Source: Agarophyton chilense
Lineage: Eukaryota > Rhodophyta > Florideophyceae > Gracilariales > Gracilariaceae
Direction: 5' to 3'
Length of the DNA stretch: 64,000 nucleotides
NCBI GenBank assembly: GCA_030374765.1
Contig: JARGXX010000132.1
Span: 518,501 to 582,500, forward strand
In this document: one piece after another, positions 11,613 through 23,200 of the stretch
Position numbering within the stretch: the stretch's first letter is position 1
Layout of the letters: the number at the start of each line of letters is the position of its first letter
Notes under the pieces: generated by a model
The model's input: only the letters and a program-made list of their open reading frames with translations
The model's database searches: none
What the model was told of the DNA's origin: nothing
Translations under genes and position numbers: made by a program

Positions 11613-12692
11613 GTCCCCCATAACCAAACCTTTTGTTTGGTTATTGTTTTCGATGGCGGAGATCGAATTGCGTTGCCTCCTCGTACCAGACTTCTTCGTT
11701 TCATCCAAATACTCTTGTAAAAGATCGGGTACGTCCTTGATGAGCGATTCCATAGTAACCCAGTCTGCTTTGTCCTGTGCAAACCCAGGCCACTTGACCA
11801 GTAGCTCTATCTGATTATTGCGGCGTCTAATGTCTTCGAAGTCTTCGATCACCAGTAGCTCGTCTTGTTGATAAGATAAATGTTCTTTGATCTCTTCTGA
11901 AACTTCAAAAGCCTTGTTCTGGAAACGCTTGAGTCTTCTGCCGTGCACCAGTTCCTTCTGAAAATTGAGGAGGTTTTCTACTTCGAAGATGAATTGGTCC
12001 CTGCAATCTGTTACCCGGAACGGTCCTTGCCACCGGAGACTCGTTTTCGACCTGATATGTTTCTGTAGAACGGCTTTCAATACGTAGTCGCCTTCTGTGA
12101 AGTCAATAGGCCTGACACCGGTCCGACGGTTGTGCGCCTCGATAGAAGATTTTCTTTGCTTCTGTGCACGTTCTGCGCAGGTGCGATGAATGCTGTCCAG
12201 GGCCGTCTGCAACTTCTCGATTTCCAGGAGGGCCTTCGTTCGTTCGCTGTCGATGTCGCTGATAGTTGATACTTCCTCCTGACTTCGCAGAATTACGGAG
12301 AGTGGAGAGTCCTGTGGTAGTCCGGTGAATACCGTTAGAGGGCATTTTCCACTATGCTTCTTCGTAGGAGCGCTGTTCAATGCTGCCTGGACTAATGGCA
12401 ATACAGTCGGCCAGGCGGATTGCGGTAGGTGGAACTCGGAGAGGATTGCTCGGGTGGCTCTCAGCAACTCGCGGCATACAACTTCGACCGAGCCATTGCT
12501 CCTCGGGCAGTAAGGAAGTGTGAAGTGGTGGTCTGCCTTCAGCTTCTGAGCCAAATGTTTAACCAACTTGTTCTTGAAATGGCTTCCTTGATCCGATATC
12601 CACGACCTCGCCACTCCGAATGTTGCGAACCATTCCACTAATACCTCAGCAACGGTTTCAGCGTCCGCTTCTTCCGTGCTTCTGAACCACAC
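11610..12692 (-). pseudogene. Integrase core and chromodomain of gypsy copy E
   Basis: About 360 residues. The integrase core shows SDQGSHFKN and PYCPRSNGSVEVVCREL, giving the second acidic residue and the glutamate of the DDE triad. A GPF-type motif follows (SLRWQGPFRV). The C-terminus has a chromodomain: IELLVKWPGF followed by ADWVTMESL, which fits the chromodomain pattern YLVKWKGY...TWEP. Chromodomains in gypsy integrases are known to steer insertion to heterochromatin. The frame runs exactly to the LTR boundary. Confidence 0.87.
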
Positions 12693-12725
12693 ATATCCAG
12701 AAAGATCGTCCTTTACAATCAGAAT

Positions 12726-14612
12726 TTATAAGTTAACCTTTTCGCCCTTGCTGATGTAACAAAAGTCGAAATGGAGCAGTTCGGTCGGTTTGCTGGCGTG
12801 AAAAATATGGCCGAGAGGCCTTGGGACGACTTTTCCAGGTTCAGTTGCGAGGCAATGGAAACATGACCGTATGAAATCCTTAGTGTGGCTCCTAAGCTTC
12901 CTCCACCAGAAATGTGCTGTAACAGTTTCTGTCGTTGCGTCAGCTGCTCTGTGTCCCCCTCTCCCGGTGTGCGCTGCGATCAGGATCCGAAGTTGTAGCC
13001 TCGTGTCCTCGTCGGGTATCCATATCTGTCCCGTAGGCAATCGTACAACTCCACTTGTCCGCTGCGCTCTCTTGGGAAATGAGTTAAGGCTTTTCTGCTG
13101 GGATTCGATGATATCTTGCAGCGACGGCCATTCATACGCTTGGTTGACTCCGGGGTTGATTGGCGCCGTCATTAGTGCTCGTATTCGTCCCACGTTAGAC
13201 GGCTGCACAGTGTTCTTCGTTTGGACAGCCCACCTGGTAAGCATGTCGGCCCACACGTTTCGTTCTCCCGCCACATGTTCGATGATGAATCGAAACCCGA
13301 TCAATTTCAAATCCCAACGGGTGAGCTTGTTGGCGGTGTGCCGCGCAATTCCAGGGTTACGGCCATATGGGTCGTAGATGTGGACGAGGTTCGCATGGTC
13401 GGTGTAAATTGACACGGTCCGTCCGACTTTCAAGTACTCCAGTCTGCACATGGACTCTACGATCGCGAATCCTTCCTTTTCTGGCACACTCCACCTTTCG
13501 GAAGAGCCGGTGAAGGCTCCGGAGAGAAAACACAATGGTTCGTGCGTTTGTTCGTCGATTTGCTTCATCTGCTCCTGTACTGGCGACTGGGTTAGGCTTG
13601 CCGCCCAATGAGTGTCCGAAGCGTCTGTGAACAGACACAGTCTGTAGCCTGGCTTGGGAAGTGCAAATTTCGTAGCAGATGCGAGATGCTGTTTGACACG
13701 ATCGAAAGCTTCGAAGTGCGCGCAATTCCAGGAAACCTCCACCCTTCTCAGGGCCTTTTTCGTCCGTTTTCCGGCTTTCTTGCATGCTTCTTTTAGAAGC
13801 TTATGGAGTGGCGCTATTACACGAGTGTAATCGGGTATAGATGTCCTCATCCAGTTAGATGCGCAGAGTAGTTGTTGCAACTGGTCCCCAGTTTGTGGAG
13901 GCTTCATCGCCAACAAGACCTCAAAGTTCCGTAGGTCAAATTGGACTCCTTCAGATGAGATTATCCTGCCGCAGAACTTTACTTTCGTATTGATGAAACA
14001 AGACTTCTTAGGGTTCACTTTGAATCCAGTTTCCGTGCAGACTTCGAGGAATACTGCGATTTCGGACAGAAGCTGTTCTCCATTTTCGGCGTGGATGAGA
14101 AAGTCGTCTAGCCATTGCAGCATGCGATTTACCTTTCCCTCGAACTTCTCCCTTGTCACGGATTGGAAGTGGTTTCCGGAGTCTGTGCCTCCCTGTAGAG
14201 TTCTGGTTGGCGAGTACATCCCTAACGGGGTCTGGATTGACATTATCTCCTGCGATAGTTTGTCCAAAGGAATTTGCCAATAGCCATGCGTAAAGTCGAT
14301 GTTCGCGAAACACTTTCTTCCTCCACAGTCCTGAAGCATTGACTCGAAGTGCGGCATCGCTGACTGGAGAGGCAATGCCTTCGAGTTTGTGCCGCGTAAG
14401 TCGACGGTGAAACGGAGCTTGTCAGTCCCGGGCTTCGGGACTGCGAGTGCGGGGCATGCCCATCGTGCCTGGTCATGCTTGTAAACCGCGCCGATCTTCT
14501 CGAGTTCACGAATAGTGTGCTTGATGAAAACTCTCTGCGCGGTTGAGTATAGTCGTTGGGGAGAACGATATGGTTTGGCGTTCGGCGCAAGCTTGATGGA
14601 GAGAGGACGCAC
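12726..14612 (-). pseudogene. Reverse transcriptase, RNase H and integrase N-terminus of gypsy copy E
   Basis: About 628 residues. The reverse transcriptase carries LRFTVDLRGTN and, at the catalytic site, WLDDFL instead of the more usual YVDDIL or YLDDII. The RNase H part has LFTDASDTHW and a conserved glutamate region EKEGFAIVES. The C-terminal third is the HHCC zinc-binding part of integrase (HTGRGGH ... CFHC). The LFTDASD type of RNase H and the tryptophan in the catalytic loop recall gypsy elements described from oomycetes. The frame is open over its length. Confidence 0.88.
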
Positions 14613-14642
14613 ATTGGCAGGAGGATCTGGTCCTAACTTGAT

Positions 14643-16181
14643 TCAAAAACAACTGCGGTGCTTGTCCAAGAGTTTTCGAAGCTTTCCAGTGCCTGCTTCA
14701 GATAGGCCGTTCTTCTTGGCATCCTCGATCGCCGACTGTATCGCATTGTCGATGTACTCCGTGGAGTCTACTCCAAATCCTGCTTTCAGGCACTCGGGTG
14801 GCTCGATGGGATCTTCGTTTGTGTCCGTGTAGCTCAAGCCTCGATATGTCGCTGAAGAGAGCCTACAGTATCCTCCTTGCAGTTCTTTTTCTGATTTAAC
14901 GTCGATAAGAGACACTACGCGGTGCAAATGCTCGTTGAAGTCGAAAGCCATGGCCTTCAGCAATAGTCTTCCCAAGAGTACCTCAGGCATTTCGGCGCCT
15001 GCAATTAGGAACTGTACACCTCGGATGCGCACAGGGATTCCTGTATGAGGTAAAAGTATCGCTAGGTCTAGGTTGACAGTCCTTGACGCGATGACCGGTA
15101 ATCTAGAGTCGTTTGACTGGATGGCGGTGTCCAGCGTCATGGGTTTCTCAAGTTGTTCTGGCAAGAGTTCAGGGTACTTCGCAGCGATGGTTTCGAAAAA
15201 ATCAGATGGTACGGTAGAGTAGTCCGTGCCTGAGTCTCCTAAGGCTACCGTTTCAATATCGTTTAAACGGATCTTGTACCTCCCTTCCTCTGCGTTCGGG
15301 GCAGGGTCGACCGAAGAGTGCAGTGAAGCAGCCTTGGCGCTTCTTCCTTTCTTCCTCTTTTTGCCGAAATGGTGGTCGAGTAGTTCGCGTCTCTTCTCCT
15401 TCGAGGTGACAGGGCATCTGCTGATCGGATGTATTCCTGAACATTCTCCTCTGTTCAAACATGGCTTGTCCCAATCATCTAAGTTGTTCTTCTCCATCGC
15501 GCCCTTTCCTTTGCTCGCGTTGCCCACTTTGTGGGGCTTTTGTATGCGAAATCCCTTTCGAAGTTTCTTCTTCTCGGGTTCCTCCGATTTCGAGTTCTCA
15601 CTTGTTACTCTGGTGTCAGGAGCCTTTGAGTGCTTCCTTTTTAGCTTCAGAGTTGCGCACTGTACGACGTGCACTTGAGCTGCAAGGTTAGCTATGGTAT
15701 TCGCAAAGAAATTCAAATCTCCCTTCTGCTCCTTTTTCAAAAGTCGCATCTGGTCCATTACGATTTGTTTCAGCTCAGTTGGTTCCAGTTTCGGCACGAG
15801 TTTCACGACCAGTTCCTTGCATTGGTCCTTGTCGTTGATGATGCTTGAAGCGTTGTACTCATCCAGTGCGGCGATGATTTCTAAAACAAAATTCTCCGCT
15901 GCTCCAGAAGGGTCTCTTGGCATCACTTTGTAACGAACTCTGGATATGGCTTCCTCCACGCGGTCGCTGAGGTCTCGGATAGTTGACGAAAGGCGATTGT
16001 CGAACCAGTTCTGAACGGCTTCGTCCGTGGCGTCTTCTGATGATGGTGCCCCTTCGATGCGTCCCAACATACACAGACTGTGCAGTAGTCTAGGATTCAT
16101 GCATTGCCTGATGGATGAGGCTTTGATCCTCTGATTCGGTGCGCGTCCGGCATTGATGTCGTTTTGACGTTCGGTGTACAT
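14643..16181 (-). pseudogene. gag-protease reading frame of gypsy copy E
   Basis: The 512-residue frame begins soon after the 5' LTR. The first 200 residues are a helical capsid-like domain. A lysine-rich segment follows, then a cysteine/histidine cluster around CLNRGECSGIHPISRC, which may replace a CCHC knuckle in the nucleocapsid. After that comes an aspartic protease with GDSGTDYS as active site. The frame looks whole. The next frame starts about 30 bases downstream; gypsy elements commonly express pol by frameshift or read-through, so the junction may be natural. Confidence 0.85.
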
Positions 16182-16321
16182 GGCAAGGTTTACTTAAAAT
16201 TGAATAAGATCTGGTTGAGTCGCGCCAGCCAGATTCGGGGGCTGAATAGTGTTCACGATTCCGTACGACGACATAGTGCTCCTGTGTGGTCCTGGTACTC
16301 TTTGACGTCAACAAAGTGCTT

Positions 16322-16620
16322 TGTTGATCAAGACGGGTACGGGAGTCTACGCGCCGCGCTATCGTGCGGGAAAGAGAATAGGCACAAAGATCTTAGAAGC
16401 TCCGTCCAAGGATGCCTCCGGACTCGATATCTTCAATCGGGTCCGGGCTTTTATAATGCCACGTTCGGGCAGATGCCCAAAGAGGGTCCTGCCTCTTTGA
16501 GCTGCTATAACCCACTGCTTTGGGTTACGAAAGTGCTACTTCTACGGTACGACATAATACGGCTAGGCCGTTCGAATTAATGGCCAATCTAGCCAGCACT
16601 AGCATGCGTAGCCATCAACA
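16322..16620 (-). repeat. 5' LTR of gypsy copy E
   Basis: 299 bp, starting TGTTGATCAA and ending CATCAACA on the plus strand. About 20 differences from the copy at 11314-11612 were counted by eye. No clear tRNA primer-binding site was recognised next to its inner end. Confidence 0.9.
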
Positions 16621-17174
16621 GTCATGCAGAATCGTTTCAACAGATAACGAGGAAATAATTTTGATGTTCGAAAGGAATCATCAACGTACTGCTTCAAAGC
16701 CTACAAAACTCCGAAAATTAGTAATTCCGCTTATGCGGCCACACAAGAAAATTATGAAGAATGGCATGCGAGACTGGGACACACTGGAGAATCAGTTTTA
16801 AAACCAATATTTTCCAAACGAACCGCTATTGGAATACCGATGAAACTAGAACCGAACACGGAAAATTCCTGTAAGGGATGTGTTCTGGGAAAAATGGTTT
16901 CAAAGCCATTTAAACCCTTTAAAGACTTTCAAGCAAAATCAAAGCTGGAATTAAATCACACAGACCTCTGTGGTCCTATGAAAACTCTGTCTAAGGGAGG
17001 GAAATTTTATTTTATCACGTTTACAGATGATTACACTCGAAAATCTTTTGTCTACTTCATGAAAACAAAAGACGAGACGGTTCAGAAGACGAAGGAATAT
17101 ATTGAAATGGCGGCTGAGAATCAAGCTGGACTTTCTGTCAAAAGAATTCGCAATTACAGAGGGGGAGAATATAT

Positions 17175-17968
17175 TGTAGTGCAACCCTCGTGAGGGCCGT
17201 TTTCCAGGACTTGGTTGTTTTTCCCCCTCGGGCGATACTTGTGAGATCTATGAGTAATACCGCTACTAGCGGGCTGGCGTAGCCAGGTGTATACGCGTTG
17301 TACGCGAAGTGCACCGGCGGCCGTTCGCCGTGGCCGCGATTCGGGTGTGACTTACCCACGTGTACCACGGGTGGCCCAGGACAGGTTGGCACAGCATAGC
17401 TGGATATTTCTCTATTTATTTAGCTTTATAACACTAGGTTAGGGAGCTCTTTACAGTATTCTACACTATATAGTGCCAGGGCGATCTCACCCTGACACTC
17501 AGTAAACCTCCCCAACCAGGGTTCTTGGCTCTAAGTCTTTTTCCGCTTTCGCGAGTCTTCCACACTCTACGGAGGTGAAGCCGCGTTACTAACGGTAGAC
17601 TTATCCACCCTGAGTCAACAGGAGACTCACCGCTGTTAGCGTGTATATCTTTCATACCACTGCCGTGTTCTCGCCCCAGTATTGGGTTTGCTACATATTT
17701 CTTTTGGCTCTCGTGGCCCATGCCCCCGATCGCCCCCACTGGGTGGTCCCCCCTTTATCACTTGCCCACCCCCGTGGAATACAGCTCATACCTGGTCTGA
17801 TCCCTTCTAGCATCCCGCACTCTCCCCGCTTGGCGTGCTGGTGAACCTCGGCCTTACACCCCGACTTAGTCGTGTTTACTCCGGAGAGGTTCCGTCGCCG
17901 TGTTACCCTCCTTGGAGGAAGACTCGGATATCTTCGTGTGTTTCCGCCGCCCTTGGCGTTGCACTACA
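17175..17968 (+). repeat. 5' LTR of gypsy copy B
   Basis: 794 bp, with inverted ends TGTAGTGCAA and TTGCACTACA. It is preceded by the duplication TATAT at 17170-17174. It differs from the 3' LTR by roughly 20-25 changes by eye, which makes the insertion relatively recent. Confidence 0.95.
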
Positions 17969-17971
17969 AAC

Positions 17972-17987
17972 TGGTCTCCCGACTTAG
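17972..17987 (+). other. Primer-binding site of gypsy copy B
   Basis: TGGTCTCCCGACTTAG, three bases after the 5' LTR. The first 13 bases are identical to the site of copy A. The complement ends CGGGAGACCA, which fits the 3' end of a tRNA-Tyr by analogy with yeast. Confidence 0.75.
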
Positions 17988-18065
17988 AAGGCTAGGGGCA
18001 ACTGGTTTGGTTGTTTTTCACATTGCTGTGCTGTCTTCTCTCGTCAAGATCTGCTTTTTAATTTC

Positions 18066-20258
18066 TTGGTTTGGACCCACTTGGTGGAAGCTTTTGTTGT
18101 CCTATTCTTAATGGTCAACGCTACAACCATGTCACGACTACCGTCGGAAGCAGAACCCGCGATCACGCGGAGCCGTTCCGTCAATAACTCGGTGCCTGCG
18201 GACCTTGGAAGGGTTCCCCCGCCGTTACCTCAAGCCACTCCGAAAGGCAAGAGTAAGGGGTCGAACTCCTCCAAGAACAACAAGCTACCGCCTAAGGCGT
18301 CGAAGAATGGACCCAATTATGGTGCTGGACCGGCCCCTGCCGTGGATGACCCGGCTCCTGCCGACGAAAAGGCTTAGAAAAACGAGTTCCACAACGACAC
18401 CAACTCAAGTGTGAGGCAGCAGATCCGCGTAATGCGGGAAGCGCACAATGCCTTTGTGGAAGAGTTCGAAGCCCTGCGTTCCAGGTGTGATGGCTCTTCT
18501 GTGAAGGAAGTGGTTGACGACCTCCGCTTGTTGCGGGCGGACGTCAACACCCTGTTGGAATGTTTTGGCGGTCCTGCCGCTTACGTGGAAGATGTCGAGA
18601 CCCAATTCAATCGTGTTAGCGCCCGTCTCCAGACGTTAGAGCAAACCATATTGATGGAAGACGTCCCGGAGAAGCCGGTTGCTGTGTCGCACCAAGCGAA
18701 ACACGAGAGGAAAAGAAACGATACCCGCCGTCGGCGTGGAAAGCGTGACAGCGATGACTCGGACTCGTCGAACTCCTCACGGTCTTTGCGTGGCTCTCAC
18801 CATTCAAATGGGTCGGACTCGTCAGATTCGTCTTCTGACGATGGCCATCGCAGGCGTTCATCCCGTTCTAAACGGTCGTCTGCCACCCAAGGTGTGATTC
18901 GCGCCCGCGAGAAGGGAAGGAAACACTCCGGGTTGAAGGAGCTGAAATGCACCAACCCCCTGTACAAGAAGTTGGTTTCTTACCGATACTATCGGCTATA
19001 GAACTCCTCTCTGGATCGCACGCCCCGTGGCACGGGTAGAGTGAAGGATTGCATAAAGCGTATGCAACTGTTCCTCAGGAACCAGAGCTTTTCTGGAGAA
19101 GACCCCATTTTGGTGCTGGATTTCCTTGCGAGGTTCGTCGCCGAAGCGGATATTTTCGGTATGACCGAAGGACAGGCGTTTATTGCACTCCCGTACTTTA
19201 TGAAAGGCCTCGCCGAGGATCAATACAACTCTGTAAGAGGTTCGTCTAGAGCCTCCGAAGGAGGGGTAACCTACTGGCCAGAAGCAGTACAATACCTCTT
19301 GAGGTGCTACGCCACTAATCACGCGATTCAGTCGGCCATTCTCGCTCTTCGCGATACGCGCCAGAAGTCTGGAGAAACGGAAACCGAATTCTCGGTGCGC
19401 CTGAACAAGGCTTTCCACCGTAGTGGGAACGTACACTCCGCGGGAGAGCGCTGCACCATGTTCATCGATGGACTGGACCCCACTATCCGAACACTCGTGG
19501 CCCGTTACCGGGAAGACCGAAGGAAGACCACGTATCTGGAGTTGGTCCAACACGCGCAAGCGGAAGGTGACGCTTTAAGAGCTCGTGCCCCCGGACACAG
19601 GTCGCGAACCGCCAAGGCGTTGGTGATGGAAACGAAGTCGCCATCCCTATCGCTGGTTGCGATTGAGCGCCCCCAACAGGAGTACGACAACGTACACTTC
19701 GCCCGAAGCGATATCCATTCGGTCCCGACAACCGAACTACCGTCTACGACGGACGACTCATATGACACGGCCCAAGATGGACCCCTGCTGTACGCAGACT
19801 CTCCCCGTGTTCACGGACCTTGCATTCCGTATTCAAACGGTGCGCTCCAACAGAGTCGCCCTGGATGGAAGGATACCCGCCAAGCGGTGAAGTTCACGGA
19901 TGCTCGCTCCGGTTTGCAGCCCTCATGCCCGGGACTCATATGCCTCATATGCTACGAACACGGTCACATTTCACCGGACTGTATCCTCACCGTGAGGGAA
20001 GTAGCCCGAGTAATCGGTAATTATGAGGCGTTGACCCCAGTGAAAAAGCGGATTGTTCCGATGACGTCGTATATTCCAGCAAAGATCGATTTTCCACGGA
20101 GTATTCCGGAGGCGAAACCGCGCAATGCGTTGCTTTACCCTGCCGAGCAGGCTCCCGACCACCGCGCCGTTCCTTCAAACCCCGCCGCTGGCGCCCCATT
20201 GCTAGTGGGTCAGGATTCTGAGGCCCCGCCCCAGGCGGATGGGACTCAGGAAAACTGA
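18066..20258 (+). pseudogene. gag region of gypsy copy B (fossil)
   Basis: Three plus-strand open stretches cover this span: a Pro/Lys/Ser-rich start (18066-18377), a coiled-coil-like then serine/arginine-rich part (18411-19001), and the capsid-nucleocapsid part (19041-20258). The last contains a retrotransposon gag-type helical domain and a zinc knuckle CLICYEHGHISPDC near 19.94 kb, which fits C-X2-C-X4-H-X4-C. The first two stretches read like the N-terminal gag of copies A and C, including the serine/acidic stretch. One or two breaks are apparent. Confidence 0.8.
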
Positions 20259-20296
20259 TTTCGGGAGTCTCTCCTTCGGGAGAGGCGTCCCCAACA

Positions 20297-23200
20297 GTGA
20301 GGTTGACGACGCCCGAGGCGTCTCCGCCTCGCTCCCCGGTCACAATCCTCACGAGGAAACAGGCCGTCTCAGACGTGGACTCTGAACACTTTGGTGTTCT
20401 ACGTGGACCGTGGAAACGTGTTCTTAACCGCCGGTTCCCGGATAGAGTCTTAGTAATGGCCAAGCGCAATTACAAGGTGTATGCCGACCTTTGCCTTTCT
20501 ACCCAGTTTATGGTTCGAGTCCTTACTGTTTTGGACACAGGTGCTGGTCCGAAATTCCACGTGGAGTCGCTGCTGTCCCCGGCCTTGCGGTCTCAGATTC
20601 GCCTTGGCGTGGCGCCCGACGTGGCGGACGCGAATAACAATCCGTTGTCAACGGTTGGAACCGTCGCTCTCGTCGTTCGCTTGGGCTCCTTCGTGGTGAA
20701 ACTCGACTTTATTGTATGCCGGAAATTGGCTGCCCCCATCATCTTGGGATGTGACTTCTGTGACAGATTCGTTGACGCCATAAGGCCCCGCTTAAAGCGT
20801 GTTGAGATGGAAGACGGCTCGTCGGTCCCGATTGTCCGTCGTCCGCTGCGGCGTGTCTCCAAGAAGCACGTACCGCTCCCTGCCGCGCAGGAACCTCCAC
20901 CCGCTTCTCGGGAGTCTACCAAGCTCCGCGTGGCTGCGTCTGTCCGAATCCCGCCAGAGTCCCAAGTATGGGTGCGTGTCACTTCCCGTCAACACGGTTT
21001 ACGAGTCATTCAGTTTCTCTCATCTCTGTACGATGGATATCAACTCGCCGTGGCGAATGGAGTCGCGCAGATTGTCCCAGACAAGCCGTTCGCGGTGCTC
21101 GTTGCCAATCTGGGCTCCACCCCCCAGTCACTGGTGAAAAACCAAGTTATTGGATCGGTAATGCCTCACCCCACCGCGATGGTCCCCACTAGGCTGACCG
21201 CTGTTGAAGTCCTCGGTCTCGTTCACTCTAAGGAGGGGGAGGAAGCTGCCGTCCAATCACCGAATGATTCGGAAGCGCAACCTGCCGAAACAGAAAAGAA
21301 GCCCGTTCCAACTAGTTACGACCGTGTAGACCCCGTGGAAGAACTCGAGGAACTCGACCTCGGTCATGTACCGGAGTCACACCGTGAAAGTCTGCGCGAA
21401 ATGTTACGGGAGTTTACCACAATGTGGGATGGCTCTCTTGGTGAGATAAATACAACGGAACACCGGATAGATTTATTGCCGAACACCCGACCGGTGGCTC
21501 AACACCCTTACAGGGCAGGCCCCAAGGCTCGAGAAGAGGAACAGTTCCAAGTGGACAAAATGCTCCGAGCTGGAGTGATCGGACCGGCTCAGTCGCCGTG
21601 GGCATCCCCAGTTGTACTGGCTCCGAAACCCGATGGGTCCTGGCGCTCTTGCATCGACTACCGTCGCTTGAATGATGTTACCGTCAAGGACGTGTATCCG
21701 ATCCCACTAATGGATGAGTACATCGACTCTCTCGGCACTGCTACCGTGTTCACGGCTTTGGACGCCAATTGGGGATATTGGCAGGTTCCCGTTAGGGAGG
21801 AGGACCAAGATAAGACTGCGTTTGTCTGTCACTCGGGACTCTACCGTTTCAAACGGATGCCTTTTGGTCTAACGAATGCTCCCGCTACCTTTCAGCGTGC
21901 TATCGAAATTTTGTTGGCCCGCTTTAAGTGGCGTACTTGCCACGTTTATTTGGACGATATCATTGTATTCTCAGACAATCTGGATGACCATCTCACCCAT
22001 GTCAGGGACATAATGACCACGCTACATGATGCTGGAATAACCCTCAAACTGAGGACATGTGAGTTCTTTACCGATACTGTGAAGTATCTCGGGCACATTA
22101 TCCGTCCTAGACGTGTAATGATCGAGGAAGCTCGAGTGAGGTCCATTCGCAAGGCGAAAGAACCCGCTACCCAGACGGAAGTGCGCTCCTTTCTAGGATT
22201 GGTCAACGTCTACCGACGGTTTGTCCCTAACTTCGCTGACATCGCGGCCCCCTTGAACGCGCTTCTGCGGAAAGGTCAACCACCTAAACTGGACCCCTTT
22301 ACGTCCGCCCAGACGGATGCTTTTAACTCCCTTAGAGAGGGTGTCACATCAGCACCGATTCTATCGTTACCGAAACCCGGACTACCGTTTTCCGTGGACA
22401 CGGACTCTAGCGACTACCAGGTAGGCTGTGCGCTCTTTCAAACTACTCCCGAAGGAGAACGCAAACCCATTGGGTACTGGTCACGCTTGCTCAATGTCCA
22501 CGAGCGGAACTACTCCGTGTCGGAGAAGGAGTGCCTCGCAGTTGTGTGGGCCCTCTCTACACTCCGCCCCTACCTCATGGGTGTGCACTTTACCGTTTAC
22601 ACGGATTACTCGTCCCTACGATGGCTCATGACCATCTCGGAGCCGTCAGGCCGCTTAATGCGTTGGAGACTCCGCCTCGCGGAATATGACTTTGAAGTGA
22701 TCTACAAGAAGGGCACTCAGAACGCGCAAGCGGACGCGCTCTCGCGTTTACCCACGAATGGGGAAGCTCTAGCCGTCGATAACGAGGATATACCTTGCTT
22801 CGTCGTAGACGATGGAACACCGGGGGACCCGGATTGGTTATACGATAAATGGAACGAAAGCCCGGAATCGGATGATGATATTGACGCATCGCTCGTCTCG
22901 GACGATTCAGAGAAACCCCCGCCGGGTAATTTTGTACCGATACCCCTGGAAGAGATGGTCAGAGAACAGCAGGGTGACCCCTTCTGTACGAAGATTCGCG
23001 CCTGGCTTAATGGCGGTGCACAACTCCCTTTCGAGGTGAACGATCTTGGATACCTCGTCAGGACGGTTCAGTCATCCTCACAAGTCGTGGTGCCGCATAC
23101 TCTACAATCTAGAGTTGCGCATCTATCGCACTATGCGAAACTTGGTGGACACGCCGGTGGACGGAAGCTCTACCTCACTTTGCGAAGGAATTTCTACTGG

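Larger units (their letters stand above)
11314..16620 (-). mobile_element. Ty3/gypsy LTR retrotransposon, copy E, chromodomain-bearing
   Basis: Two 299-bp LTRs with short inverted ends (TGTTGAT/ATCAACA) enclose gag-protease, reverse transcriptase-RNase H-integrase zinc-binding region, and integrase core plus chromodomain, all on the minus strand. The LTRs differ at roughly 7 percent of positions by eye, so this is older than copy B. Internal frames are long, and the copy looks nearly whole with about two interruptions. The bases outside the two LTRs do not match as a target-site duplication: the left flank is RPN5 remnant and the right flank is copia D. The two ends may therefore have been brought together by recombination. 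Confidence 0.92.
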
